In this document: positions 26,375 through 35,594 of the stretch, in pieces
Numbering within the stretch: the first letter of the stretch is position 1
How the letters are laid out: the number at the start of each line of letters is the position of its first letter
Source of the DNA: BOG-908 sp963795825
Lineage (GTDB): Bacteria; Pseudomonadota; Alphaproteobacteria; Acetobacterales; Acetobacteraceae
DNA: 64,000 nt
Assembly (NCBI GenBank): GCA_963795825.1
Contig: CAWCIW010000005.1
Span: 946,652-1,010,651 of the forward strand
Reading direction: 5' to 3'
The notes under the pieces: model-generated
Databases searched by the model: none
What the model was told of the DNA's origin: nothing
What the model saw: only the letters and a program-made list of their open reading frames with translations
Program-made: the position numbers and the translations under genes

Positions 26375-28081
26375 TCAGAAAACCGAGGTGTCGATGCCGG
26401 TCAGCCAGGCCGAGAGGGCGTCCCGCGCGGCGACGATCTCGGCGGGGTTCTGCCTGTCGAGCGTCACCAGGAACTGGTCCAGCGCGGACCCGATCGCATC
26501 GCGTTCATCGCCCAGGCGCTCGCCATACAGGCGTTCGGCATGCGCGATCAGAGCGACGTTCTCGGCCTGGTCGCGCGGGTTCACCTTCAGGGCCGACAGC
26601 TTGGCGAGGCGGTGCGCGATCTCGTCCGGCGAGAGCACGCCAGGCTGGTTGACGATCACCATCGAGCGCCGCAACCCGGTGCTCCGCACGAGCACCTCCA
26701 CCTCAAGCAGGCCGCTGGTGTCGTAGGTGAAACGCACCTCGATGCCCTGCTTGCCGGCCCGGTCCGGCGGTATCGGCACCTCCAGCTTGCCCAGGAAGAT
26801 GTTGTCGCGCACCAGGCGCCCCTCGCCCTGGTAGATGCGCAGCACGATCTGCTTCTGGTAGTCGGCGGCATTGGTCAGCGTGGTGGTGCGGCTGGCCGGG
26901 ACCACCGTGTTGCGCTCGATGAGCGGCGTGTAGATGCCGTCCAGCAGCGTCTTGCCGTTCTGCGTCTTCGACGTCTCGACGCCCAGGGTGAAGGGCGCGA
27001 CATCCGTCATCACCCGGTCTGCCAGCGCCGCATCCTGCGCCACCAGCCCGGCCTGCACGGCGGCGCCCAGGGCCACGATCTGGTCGGGGTCCACGCTGGC
27101 CACCGGCAGTCGGTCGAACAACTGGGCCGCCATGCGGCGCACCATCGGCATGCGGGTGGCGCCGCCGGCCATCACCAGGTGCTCGATCTGGTTCGGCTGC
27201 AGCTTGGAATCGCGTATCGAACGTTCGATCGGCGTGCGCAGCCGCGACAGCACCGGTTGCGCGCGCGCCTCGAAGCCCTCCCGCGTCACCGTCCAGACCA
27301 GCGCGCGGCCGTCGTGGATCACCGTCATCGCGTGCTCGTGCCTGGTGGTCAAAGCGCGCTTGGCCACTTCGGCGGCATGGCGCAGGTCGCCGCGCACCGC
27401 CTGGTCGTCCTGCAGCGAGGGCAGCCCCGCCGCCGTGCCTACCGCCTCCATGAAGCCGGCCATCAGCACGCCGGTGAAGTCGTCGCCGCCCAGCCGGTTG
27501 TCGCCGGACGTGGCCTTGACCTCCATCACGCCCTCGAACACCTCCAGGATGGAGACGTCGAACGTGCCGCCGCCCAGGTCGAGCACCAGGATGCGTTCCT
27601 CGGCGCCGCCGCGGTGCAGGCCGTAGGCCATCGCCGCCGCGGTCGGCTCGTTGAGCAGGCGGCGCACGCGCAGCCCGGCCAGCAGGCCCGCCGCCTCGGT
27701 GGCCTTGCGCTGGGCGTTGCTGAAATAGGCCGGCACGGTGATCACCGCCTCCGCCACCGTCTCGCCCAGGAACCGCTCGGCATCCTCGCGCAGGCTGCGC
27801 AGCACCAGGGCAGACAGCTCCTCCGCGCGGAACGGCCGGCCGGCGAGTTCAAAAACATGGTCGCTGCCCATCGCGCGTTTGAACGAGGCGGCGCTGCGGT
27901 CCGGCCTGGTGGAAAGCCGGTCGCGTGCGGCCTGGCCCACCAGCGTGGTGCCGTCCTCGGCGATGCTGACGCAGGAAGGCGTCAGCATCGCCCCCAGCGC
28001 GTTCGGGATCAGCTCGGCGGCGCCGTTGCGGAAGATTGCGGCCAGGCTGTTGGTAGTACCCAGGTCGATGCCGATGATCAT
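26375..28081 (-). CDS. hscC: Hsp70-type chaperone HscC
   Basis: 568 residues, shorter than DnaK (about 635) and typical of HscC. The actin-like ATPase shows phosphate-1 IGIDLGTTNS (residues 3-12), phosphate-2 VLDLGGGTFDVSILE, and the adenosine motif VMAGGATRMPMVRR. The peptide-binding part starts at DVAPFTLGVET and has the usual TTTLTNAADYQKQIVLRIYQ strand block with a short C-terminal lid. HscC is a cytoplasmic, stress-related Hsp70 with its own J-partners and no need for GrpE. First gene of a five-gene minus-strand unit (J-domain, unknown, CPBP-like, unknown). Confidence 0.93.
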   Translation of the reverse strand: MIIGIDLGTTNSLAAIFRNGAAELIPNALGAMLTPSCVSIAEDGTTLVGQAARDRLSTRPDRSAASFKRAMGSDHVFELAGRPFRAEELSALVLRSLREDAERFLGETVAEAVITVPAYFSNAQRKATEAAGLLAGLRVRRLLNEPTAAAMAYGLHRGGAEERILVLDLGGGTFDVSILEVFEGVMEVKATSGDNRLGGDDFTGVLMAGFMEAVGTAAGLPSLQDDQAVRGDLRHAAEVAKRALTTRHEHAMTVIHDGRALVWTVTREGFEARAQPVLSRLRTPIERSIRDSKLQPNQIEHLVMAGGATRMPMVRRMAAQLFDRLPVASVDPDQIVALGAAVQAGLVAQDAALADRVMTDVAPFTLGVETSKTQNGKTLLDGIYTPLIERNTVVPASRTTTLTNAADYQKQIVLRIYQGEGRLVRDNIFLGKLEVPIPPDRAGKQGIEVRFTYDTSGLLEVEVLVRSTGLRRSMVIVNQPGVLSPDEIAHRLAKLSALKVNPRDQAENVALIAHAERLYGERLGDERDAIGSALDQFLVTLDRQNPAEIVAARDALSAWLTGIDTSVF

Positions 28082-28181
28082 GAAGCCGGCTTACAGGCCC
28101 GGCCGGCATCGTTCCAGGGGCAGAATGCGGCACATGTGATTGGCCGGCTTACGGCTTGGGACCGGCGCATCGGCGGCGCGG

Positions 28182-29153
28182 TCAGCGCGGATCGCCGGCG
28201 TAGCTCGCGGTCACCTTCAGCGTCGTGGCCAGGGCCGAAGCCGCCACGAGACTGGCGCTGGCCTGCTCGAGCACATTGATCGTGACGGGCGACGGGGCGG
28301 TGATGGCCAGATCGAAGATGTGGCGCGGGTGCGGGAAGTCCGCGATGAAGCCGGCTATGGCATCCACCGTCGTTGGCGACGCGCCGCCGAGCGGCAGCAG
28401 GGATCTGGCCGCGGCGATGCCTTGCCGGCGGCCCTTCGCGACCGCGGCGTCAGGATCGTTCTCGGGCAGGAAGGGCAGCAGCGAGGACAGCACGAAGCCG
28501 GTGATGAAGCGCCTGCTGTCGAGGTGCAGGCCCAGCGCGCTTAGGCCCGCCCCGGTGGGGAAGCTCGCTCTGTCCACGTTCTCGACCGTCCCGGACAGCG
28601 CAATACGGCCCACCGACGCACCCTCCAGGCTCAGCTCGCGCAAATCGGCGCGCCGCCTGGCCGGATCGTAGCTGCCGTCCAGCACCACATCGAACGGCAC
28701 CTGCTGCTGGGCGACCAGCCAGTCGAGCTTGGCCTGGCCGCTATGTGCCACGAAAGCCACGCCGCGCGCTTCGATTCGCACGTGTATGAACTTTGTGGGC
28801 GCCGCGGGCGGCCCGAACGGGACGCCGTGTTCGACCAGCTCGGCGACTTCGTAGCTGATGCGGATGCCGAACCCGAAGCGCAGGCCTTTGAAGCGGCATC
28901 CGTCGTCGCCGACCGCCTCGACCGTTACGGGGCCGTCCTGCCGCAGCGGGAACGATGCCAGCAGGGCGCGGCATTGCCGCGTCGGATCGTTGGGCGGCGG
29001 CGGCGCAGCGGCCGGCGCGGCCAGAGCGCATGGCGCGGCCGCCAGGGAAACGCTTGCAGCGAGGGCGAGACCGCACAGGGCCCGTCCTGGCGGCGATGCG
29101 ACGCGCGGCCGGAGGCTCGACGAGGTGGTTCGACCGGTGCTGCCGATGATCAT
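28182..29153 (-). CDS. Exported protein of unknown function
   Basis: 323 residues if the start is ATG 29151-29153; in-frame starts further up at 29180 and 29303 exist and the ribosome site is poor for all of them. The N-terminus has a signal-like segment (ALCGLALAASVSLAAAPCALA, processed before APAAAPP). The mature part starts with a Cys-containing block (TRQCRALLASFPLRQDG, then GDDGCRFKGLRFGFG), and a long beta-rich region follows. No family was recognised. It lies 100 bases upstream of hscC on the same strand. Confidence 0.6.
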   Translation of the reverse strand: MIIGSTGRTTSSSLRPRVASPPGRALCGLALAASVSLAAAPCALAAPAAAPPPPNDPTRQCRALLASFPLRQDGPVTVEAVGDDGCRFKGLRFGFGIRISYEVAELVEHGVPFGPPAAPTKFIHVRIEARGVAFVAHSGQAKLDWLVAQQQVPFDVVLDGSYDPARRRADLRELSLEGASVGRIALSGTVENVDRASFPTGAGLSALGLHLDSRRFITGFVLSSLLPFLPENDPDAAVAKGRRQGIAAARSLLPLGGASPTTVDAIAGFIADFPHPRHIFDLAITAPSPVTINVLEQASASLVAASALATTLKVTASYAGDPR

Positions 29154-29369
29154 CTCCGTTCGCTGGGCCGGTCCGGCCATGCCGCCGTGCCGTTGGCGGG
29201 TTCGCCTCAGCCATATCACGACGCGCCGGTTCAGGCGCAGCGATCGCCGCGCATGGTCTCTTGCGGCAGATACGGCTCCGGTAGCCGGATCGGTCGAAAT
29301 CACTGTTCGTATCGGTATGTACGATACCGAAGAACGGGCGAGCCCGCTGGTGTCACGCGATACGCCGCG

Positions 29370-30821
29370 TCAGTCCCGCTGAACCTGCACCGCCTGCCCC
29401 GGCGCATCCGGCTTGCCCGGCGCGATAACCAGCCAGCGCCTCGTGTCAGGTGCGGCCGCGCCCTGAACGAGCTGGCGGATCGGTCCCGCCACGTTGACGA
29501 TCGCCGCACCCGCCGGGTTGGTCATGAAACCCGCAAGGCTCTGCAGTGGCCCCGCGCCGTCCGCATGGGCGGCGAGCGCCAGGACGTAAGGTGCCTTGGC
29601 CTGCAATCCGGTCACCGCGCCCTGCAGCACCTGCACCAGCCCCTGGTCGAACAATGTCACGCTCGTCGGCACGGCGGTGTCTCCGGGACGCCCCAGGACC
29701 AGCCGCGCCGTGCGACCGGCGAGCCCGATCGGCTGCAGGCCGTCCAACCCGCCGCCGGTGGGAACCGCTCCCGGCACATACACCACGGCCTGCGGCGCCT
29801 GGCCGATGGGGATTTCGGCGATCTCCCGGTTGGTCGCAGTGTCGATCGCGGCCATGGCGTCGCCGTTCTCCAGGCCGACATACATGCGCGAACCGTCGCC
29901 CGACGGCCAGATACCGTGCGGCAGCTTGCCGACAGGAACAGTGGCGACTTTTGCGAAATTGTCGCGCCGGAACGCCAGGACTTCGTTCAGGCCGCCGACG
30001 GTCACGTAGGCGAATTTGCCGTGCGGGGTGTCGGCGAAATTGACGTGGTTGGAGATCGGGCCGGTGTCGAGCACCTTCAGGGTTTCGAACGGCGGCCGCG
30101 CGTCGATCGCGACGGTCTTGCCCGTGTCCTTCAGCGTGTACCAGATTTGCGCGCCGTCCGGCGAGGCGGCGAGATTCGGGCAGAACGGGCTGGGCTGGGC
30201 GACCTGGCCCACCTGCTTGCGGGTGTGTACGTCGAAGACCGTCAGTAACGGGTTGAACGACGAACAGACGTAGCCGTAACGCCCGTCGGGCGAGAAGATG
30301 GTCATGCCCGGGCCGCCCGGCGTCTTGATACGCCCGGTCTCGGCGAAAGTGGTGGCGTCGAGCACGGACACGTAATCCTCGCCCCGCACCGTGACCCAGA
30401 CCTCTCGTCCGTCCGGCGTGAAGAACGCCTCGTGCGGCGAGCGGCCGACATAGGTCGTCCGGCGCACCTTGTTGGTTGCGGTGTCGATGAACGTGACTGC
30501 GTTCGAGCCGATGGAGACCACGACGAGCGTTTTGCGGTCGGGCGAGAAGCCCATTCCGTGCACGAGGACCTGGCCCTTGTAGAGCGGCGAGAAATTGGCG
30601 GGCTGCGGTTCGCCCAGCCGGATCACGCCGAGAAGCCGGTTGTCCGCCGGATCGATGACCGAGACGGTGTTGGAGAACTGCTCGGCGGCATACACCCGGT
30701 CCTGGTGGCTGACCGGGAAATTTGGCGCCGAAGCGGCGAAGGGCGCCTGGCCCGCCTGTGCCGCGGCGGCGGCGAGTAGTGCACCGAAAACCGGCAAAGC
30801 GATCCTGCATGTGTTGTTCAT
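29370..30821 (-). CDS. Exported YVTN-type beta-propeller protein
   Basis: 483 residues from ATG 30819-30821, which overlaps the DUF305 stop by three to four bases and follows GGAGACAG. A signal peptide (ALPVFGALLAAAAAQA) precedes about seven propeller blades with the YVTN/NHL-like pattern, for example VYAAEQFSNTVSVIDPADN, TFIDTATNKVRRTTYVG, DGRYGYVCSSFNPLLTVFD and KFAYVTVGGLNEVLAF. A C-terminal extension of about 130 residues (VLFDQGLVQVLQGAV-like) carries a repeat of its own. Such proteins are periplasmic binding or scaffold proteins; enzyme activity is not indicated. Co-translated with DUF305. Confidence 0.82.
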   Translation of the reverse strand: MNNTCRIALPVFGALLAAAAAQAGQAPFAASAPNFPVSHQDRVYAAEQFSNTVSVIDPADNRLLGVIRLGEPQPANFSPLYKGQVLVHGMGFSPDRKTLVVVSIGSNAVTFIDTATNKVRRTTYVGRSPHEAFFTPDGREVWVTVRGEDYVSVLDATTFAETGRIKTPGGPGMTIFSPDGRYGYVCSSFNPLLTVFDVHTRKQVGQVAQPSPFCPNLAASPDGAQIWYTLKDTGKTVAIDARPPFETLKVLDTGPISNHVNFADTPHGKFAYVTVGGLNEVLAFRRDNFAKVATVPVGKLPHGIWPSGDGSRMYVGLENGDAMAAIDTATNREIAEIPIGQAPQAVVYVPGAVPTGGGLDGLQPIGLAGRTARLVLGRPGDTAVPTSVTLFDQGLVQVLQGAVTGLQAKAPYVLALAAHADGAGPLQSLAGFMTNPAGAAIVNVAGPIRQLVQGAAAPDTRRWLVIAPGKPDAPGQAVQVQRD

Positions 30822-31261
30822 TTGCTGTCTCCTACTTGCATGGGGGAGAGGGTGCGGCCGTCCGCGGCCGGTGCGCGCGCGGCGGTGGTTGGCGGGCCTG
30901 CATCCTGGGTGGGCGCAGGGGCGGCGGCGGGTAGCGGACGTCCGATCGCCAGGCGCATGGCGGCGATCTCCTGCTGCTGGTCGATGATGATTTCCTGGGC
31001 GATGCGCCGGAGCTGCTCGTTGCGGCCATAGCGGATTTCGAGGACCGCCATCTCGATGGCGCCCCGATGGTGCGGCTCCATCATGTCGACGAAATCGGTA
31101 TCGACGCTGCCCGAGGGCGGGGCCGCCATACCGGCCATCATGCGGTCCATCACCGTCATGTTGGCCTGCAGGAAGGCGCTCTCCGGGGTGGCGGCCGCGA
31201 GCGCACCGGCGCCCGCCGAGAAAGCCAGCAGCACCGCGGTCAGGGTTCGAAGATTTTGCAT
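30818..31261 (-). CDS. DUF305 exported four-helix protein
   Basis: 147 residues with a signal peptide (TAVLLAFSAGAGALA). The DUF305 core has the His pair MMEPHHRGAIEMA (about residues 60-72) and the helix RIAQEIIIDQQQEIAAMRLA. This family is a ferritin-like four-helix bundle found with copper-resistance and metal genes. A Pro/Ala-rich tail ends it. The start is ATG 31259-31261. Its stop overlaps the start of the propeller gene, so the two are translationally coupled. It is divergent from the GlxA-type regulator at 31329. Confidence 0.85.
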   Translation of the reverse strand: MQNLRTLTAVLLAFSAGAGALAAATPESAFLQANMTVMDRMMAGMAAPPSGSVDTDFVDMMEPHHRGAIEMAVLEIRYGRNEQLRRIAQEIIIDQQQEIAAMRLAIGRPLPAAAPAPTQDAGPPTTAARAPAADGRTLSPMQVGDSK

Positions 31262-31328
31262 GGTTCCATCCGCGAGGGCGCCGGATCACGGCGACGTGCT
31301 ACCGATAAATCATCGCCGGAGTTTGGCT

Positions 31329-32299
31329 ATGACAATCAGGGACCAAAACGTGCCAGGCAGGCGCGTGCTCATCCTGGCCTATGCGGGCACGCAGATCATC
31401 GATATTGCCGGGCCGGCCCAGGTGCTGGCGGAAGCCAACCTGGAAGGTGCGGTGCCGCGCTACGACGTAAGCCTCGTCAGCGCAGCGGCCGACGCGGTCC
31501 CCACGTCATCCGGCCTGGTGCTTGCCGCTGGCCCCATCCCGCTGCCGGCGACCTGCACACGGTGATCGTGCCGGGCGGTCCCGGTGTTCATGACGCGAGG
31601 CGCGACGTGCGGCTGGTGGCCGCGATCGCCGGCCTGGCGGCCCGCGCCGAGCGCGTCTGCGCCGTTTGCACCGGCGCCTTTCTGCTTGCGGAAGCGGGCC
31701 TTCTCGAGGGCCGGACGGCGGTGACCCACTGGCGGTCGTGCGAGCGCCTCTCCCGGGAGTTCCCGGCCGTCAAGGTAAACCCGGATCCGCTTTTCCTGAA
31801 CGACGGACCGATCTGGACCACCGCCGGTGTCACGGCTGGGATCGACCTGATGCTGGCTATGGTCAGGATGGATCACGGCGCGGCGCTCGCGGGGCGGGTG
31901 GCGCGCGGGCTGGTCGTCTATATGCGGCGCACCGGGGGCCAGAAGCAGTTCAGCGAACCCCTGGCACTGCAGATCGCCAGCACGCCGCTATTCGAACGGC
32001 TCATCGATCGGATGGTGACCGACCCGGGTAGTCCGTGGCCCGTCGAGCGTATGGCGGAGGTCTCGGGCCAGTCGCTGCGCACGTTCCACAGGCGCTTCCG
32101 CACCGCGACGGGCCTCTCGCCGGCTGAGGCGATCGAGAGAATTCGCTGCGAGCTTGCGCGCGCGCTGCTCCACACCTCCGAGCTGAGCCCATCGCAGGTG
32201 GCCGCGAAAAGCGGATTCAGCTCCGATACGCAGCTCCGGCGGGCGATGACCCGGCAGTATGGCGTGGGCCCAGGCGAGATGCGGGAGCGCTTTTCTTAG
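31329..32299 (+). pseudogene. GlxA-family (DJ-1 plus AraC) transcriptional regulator, one frameshift
   Basis: The start is ATG 31329. The N-terminal DJ-1/PfpI-like domain (RRVLILAYAGTQIIDIAGPAQ) runs to about 31540. After a frame change there it continues with VIVPGGPGVHDA and VCAVCTGAFLLAEAGLLEG (the Cys elbow). The C-terminal AraC domain has both helix-turn-helices: VERMAEVSGQSLRTFHRRF and SPSQVAAKSGFSSDTQLRRA. About 320 residues when joined, as usual for GlxA regulators, which often control neighbouring catabolic genes. DUF305/YVTN lies divergently and is the nearest possible target. The single indel may be an artefact. Confidence 0.82.
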
Positions 32300-32309
32300 G
32301 GACATATTA

Positions 32310-32450
32310 GGCAAGCAAGAAAGCAGTCCTTTTTCGAGAAAAAGGACCAAAAAGCTTTTGCTCCGATGCCTTGCCCCGCGGCTTACATTTGTTCTGCCAG
32401 TCGATACGGTTGCGGTGACAGCCGACAGGTTGTGCCGGCGTCTGACACCG
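32310..32450. repeat. Dispersed hairpin-armed repeat, copy 7 (type B, right arm lost)
   Basis: The left arm GGCAAGCAAGAAAGCAGTCC, hairpin and CCAAAAAGCTTTTGCT are intact. The centre GCGGCTTACATTTGTTCTGCCAG resembles copies 1 and 8. The right hairpin arm is gone. It starts ten bases after the GlxA stop, between convergent genes. Confidence 0.75.
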
Positions 32451-32456
32451 ACCGGG

Positions 32457-33167
32457 TCATGGGGCTTGCTGGCGTTTTAAGGCCGCAACCGCGTGCGCGA
32501 CGCCTTCCATGCGGCGGCTTCGGCCGGCCTGCATGCGTTCTTCTACTAGCGCCCGCACCGCTGCAGGCGCGCGTTCGGGGCGACCGCTGTCGAACGGCGG
32601 CGCGGGCGCATATTCCAGGGTGAGCTGGATGGCCTGCGCCACCGTTTCGCCCGCCAGCTCGGCCGCCAAAGTGAGCGCGAAGTCGATGCCCGCGGTGACG
32701 CCGCCTCCGGTGATGAGGTTGCCGTCGCGGCAGACGCGCTCGTCGGATGCGATGGCGCCGAAATCCGCGAGGTGCTCGCGCCAGGCCCAGTGGCAGGCGG
32801 CGCGCCGGCCGGTGAGCAGCCCGGCGGCGCCCAGGATGAGCGAACCGGTGCACACCGAGGTCACGTAGCGGGCGCCCTCCGCCAGCCGGCGCACCTCGCG
32901 CATGTAGGCCGCGTCCGCCATCGCGTCGGTGCAGGTGACCCCGCCCGGCACGCACAGGACGGTGCACGCGGCGATATCGGCCAGACGCGTGACGCCGAAG
33001 CGCAGGGCATCGTCGGACACGATTTCCCCGCCTGCGGCGGAGGCGACGATCAGGCGGGCGCCGGGCACCCGGGAGAGCACCTGGTGCGGCCCGGTGAAGT
33101 CCAGTTGCGTAAGCCCCGGATAGAGCGCGAATACTATGACCGTTTCGCCGTGCGTTTCCTGCTGCAT
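32457..33167 (-). CDS. DJ-1/PfpI-family protein, isonitrile-hydratase-like
   Basis: 236 residues. The DJ-1/PfpI fold is seen in VIVFALYPGLTQLDFTGPHQVL and VLCVPGG. The nucleophile elbow YVTSVCTGSLILGAAGLL carries the Cys, followed by GRRAACHWAW with the partner residues and GITAGIDFAL-type ending (GGGVTAGIDFALTLAAE). This combination matches cyclohexyl-isocyanide hydratase (InhA), which converts isonitriles to N-formyl amines. It lacks the AraC domain of the GlxA neighbour, whose end faces it. Start ATG 33165-33167. Confidence 0.78.
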   Translation of the reverse strand: MQQETHGETVIVFALYPGLTQLDFTGPHQVLSRVPGARLIVASAAGGEIVSDDALRFGVTRLADIAACTVLCVPGGVTCTDAMADAAYMREVRRLAEGARYVTSVCTGSLILGAAGLLTGRRAACHWAWREHLADFGAIASDERVCRDGNLITGGGVTAGIDFALTLAAELAGETVAQAIQLTLEYAPAPPFDSGRPERAPAAVRALVEERMQAGRSRRMEGVAHAVAALKRQQAP

Positions 33168-33785
33168 GGTGCCTCCCTGGTTCTCCCTGCTGCGAGACTG
33201 CGCTGTTCACCGACGCGCTGAAACGACAAATTCAGAACAATTCCTGCCACGACCTTGGCGCTGTCGCTTTGTCCAACGGTGTTGGCGCAGCCCAAAACGC
33301 ATACCTGGACAAGTTGTGTGCCGGCCGTTCGAACGCGGTCAAACGCGCAGGTCGCGCCGGTCTCTCCGCAACTGTGATGTTCGGGCCATCGGCGAGAGCG
33401 CGAGGTTCGGGTTGCGATGGCACGCGATGAACGGCGCCGAAAAACACGCATCCGAACCGCTGTCACGCGACAGGGTAGGCCCATCCGGAGGCGCCATCCG
33501 ACAGGGCCGGCACACAGGCAGCTGTGTCATGATCCGTCCGCTCGACGTTTGCCGCCGCGTAGGACGGGCTGGTGTCCTACCCGCTGCTGCTCGCAGCGGA
33601 CGGCACCGCGCGCGTGGAGGCCGACCAGGGCTGGCTGGCATGCAGACCCTGGCCTGGGATTGATCTTCGATCACCACCGCCCATCGTTCCACAACCGATC
33701 GCGGCTGAGTGCTGGCCAAGCATGCGGACCGCTTGCCGTCCGGTTGCGCGAACTGAGACGGTCCTTCCTTCTTGCTCGACGGGCG
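33168..33785. other. Intergenic stretch, nothing recognised
   Basis: About 620 bases between the isonitrile-hydratase-like gene and DUF1697. It must contain the promoter of the former. Open frames on both strands are arginine-rich shadows without motifs. No repeat copy or strong hairpin was seen. Confidence 0.5.
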
Positions 33786-34304
33786 TCACACGCGACCGGA
33801 CGCCATCTCGGCCAGATGCGAGACCGTGTTCATGTTGCGCGCGGTGCCGTGGGCGGCGGCTGGGATGCGCAGCTTCGTGGCTCCCATGCCCGCACCGTAC
33901 TGCACGTAGATTTCCCGCGCGCCGAGCCGCAACGTTTCGCCCGGCGCCCGGCCCGTGGCGGCCTCGAGCATGTCCTGCGATGCGACCCCATCAAGGAAGA
34001 TCGCGGCTATCTGGTTGCCTGGCGCACCCGGGAACGGGTTCGCCGCAACCACCTGCGCCATTTCGGCAGCATCGCGCAACAGCACGCCTACCGGTTTGCC
34101 GAGATGGGCGAGCAGGCGGGCTTCGATGGCCGCCTTCAGCTCCGGCTCCGAGGCCGCGCTCGTGAAAACCATGTTGCCGCTGGCGATATACGTGCGAACG
34201 TCTCCGAGACCGGCGTCCCTGCCCAGCGCCGCGAGGTCGCGCATCGCGAGCTTGCCCGTCCCGCCCACGTTGACCGCGCGCAGCAGCGCCACAAACGATG
34301 TCAT
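33786..34304 (-). CDS. DUF1697 family protein
   Basis: 172 residues from ATG 34302-34304, preceded by GGGGGAG at a good distance. DUF1697 begins with the pattern FVALLRAVNVGGTGKLAMRDL and continues VRTYIASGNMVFTS and AIFLDG; all are visible here. The family is cytoplasmic and widespread but without a known activity. Downstream of the truncated hydantoinase gene on the same strand (168 bases between). Confidence 0.85.
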   Translation of the reverse strand: MTSFVALLRAVNVGGTGKLAMRDLAALGRDAGLGDVRTYIASGNMVFTSAASEPELKAAIEARLLAHLGKPVGVLLRDAAEMAQVVAANPFPGAPGNQIAAIFLDGVASQDMLEAATGRAPGETLRLGAREIYVQYGAGMGATKLRIPAAAHGTARNMNTVSHLAEMASGRV

Positions 34305-34472
34305 TGCCACTCCCCCAATCATCTGCCCGCACGCATCGGCGCCCAACGCCGCGCCGGACTGAACGTGGCGATGACGTATCCTGCGGCGGCGGCGAAGCGG
34401 CAAGGTCGAGGCGCGGTCGCGCTGGCAGTGTCACACGCCGTCCTGTGCCGGGTTGCGCACCCGCCAGGCCTG

Positions 34473-35567
34473 TCAAATGGTCAGGCCATAGACCTCCTTC
34501 GCGCGTTCTTCGGTAATGTATTCGTTGCGTATGTCGTCGCGCACGCGTTCGGCTGGCCGGCGCGAAGGCGGCCCGTAGCCGGCGCCGTTGCCGGTGACCA
34601 CTCGTATCACATCGCCCGTATCCACACGCAGATAGGATACCAGCGCGTGGCGTTCCCGTTCGCCTGTGGCACGGCGCACTTCCACGTAATTGGCGGAGCC
34701 GTCGCGCCCGCCGCCGACGCCCCAGGGCAGGATGCGCGAGCGGGAGTATCCTGCCGTGAGGAAGCCGTTATCGGCGCGCACCCGGTAATCGAGCACGATG
34801 CCTTTGCCGCCACGGAACTCACCCTCGCCGCCAGGCGCATCGTTTAGCCGGAGCTGATCGACGGCCAGGCCATAACGCGCCTCGGCGACTTCGACAGGGC
34901 AATTGAACGTCTCGCCATGCACCCCGGAGAAGATCGCCGAGTTGCCGTCACGCGTGGCCGAACCACCCCACCCGCCGATCTCAGGCTCGACCACGGTGAA
35001 ATGGCGCCCGGTATCGGGATGCGGGCCGCCGATAAAGGTGCCGCAGATCGAGGCGAAGCCGCCGGCCGGCAGCTTCTCGGGCATGTGCTGCGACAGACAG
35101 CGCAGCAGCAGGTCGTAGAGGCGTATGCCCACCTCGAAATAGAAGCCGATGGCCGCGGGCTCCACGCAGTCGAAGACCGTTCCGGGCGTGGTCAGCAGAC
35201 GGATCGGCCGGAACGAACCGGCATTGGCCGGGGCCTGGTGGTCGGTGATCGCCTTGAACGCCATCTGCACCGCGGTGATCGAGCTGTCGAGGCTGGCATT
35301 GTGCGGCGCCCGTACCTGTGCCGGATTGTCGCGCAGATCGACGGTGAAGCGCTCGGGCTCGATGTCGATGTCGACGCGGTAGATCGAGCCGTCGTCCTGC
35401 TCCTCCTCCAGGTGCAGCCGCCCATGCCGCAGGCCGCGCAGGGCGTGCAGGGCGACCTGCTTGCCGTAATCCATGAAGTGTACGAGGGCGCGGAGGAAAG
35501 TGTCGGTGCCGCGAGCCCGGCACAGGCTAGGCGCCGTGGCGATCAGCGATCGGTGTCCACTCGACAT
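34473..35567 (-). pseudogene. Hydantoinase B/oxoprolinase (HyuB) subunit, 5'-truncated
   Basis: The 364-residue open frame covers only the C-terminal two thirds of HyuB, which is usually about 550-600 residues. Typical blocks are RFTVDLRDNPAQVRAPHNAS, GSFRPIRLLTTPGTVFDC, GGWGGSATRDGNSAIFSG and RLNDAPGGEGEFRGGKGIV. The first roughly 200 residues are absent, and the 18 or so residues before RGTDTFLRALVHF do not look like HyuB. No HyuA partner is adjacent. The ATP-dependent ring-opening of hydantoins or 5-oxoproline needs both subunits, so this is most likely a dead remnant. Confidence 0.72.
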
Positions 35568-35594
35568 TGTAGGGACTGACGCCTCCGCGTTTCT

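Noticed and set aside
26156..28279. A 707-codon plus-strand open frame opposite HscC and the J protein
   Set aside because: A His/Arg/Gln-rich shadow without domains; the minus strand carries textbook Hsp70 motifs.
28743..30248. A 501-codon plus-strand frame spanning two minus-strand genes
   Set aside because: It crosses the boundary of the exported protein and the propeller, with no motif or ribosome site.
33136..33663. A 175-codon plus-strand frame in the 33.2-33.8 kb gap
   Set aside because: No motif, Arg/Cys-rich, and it starts inside the minus-strand DJ-1 gene.
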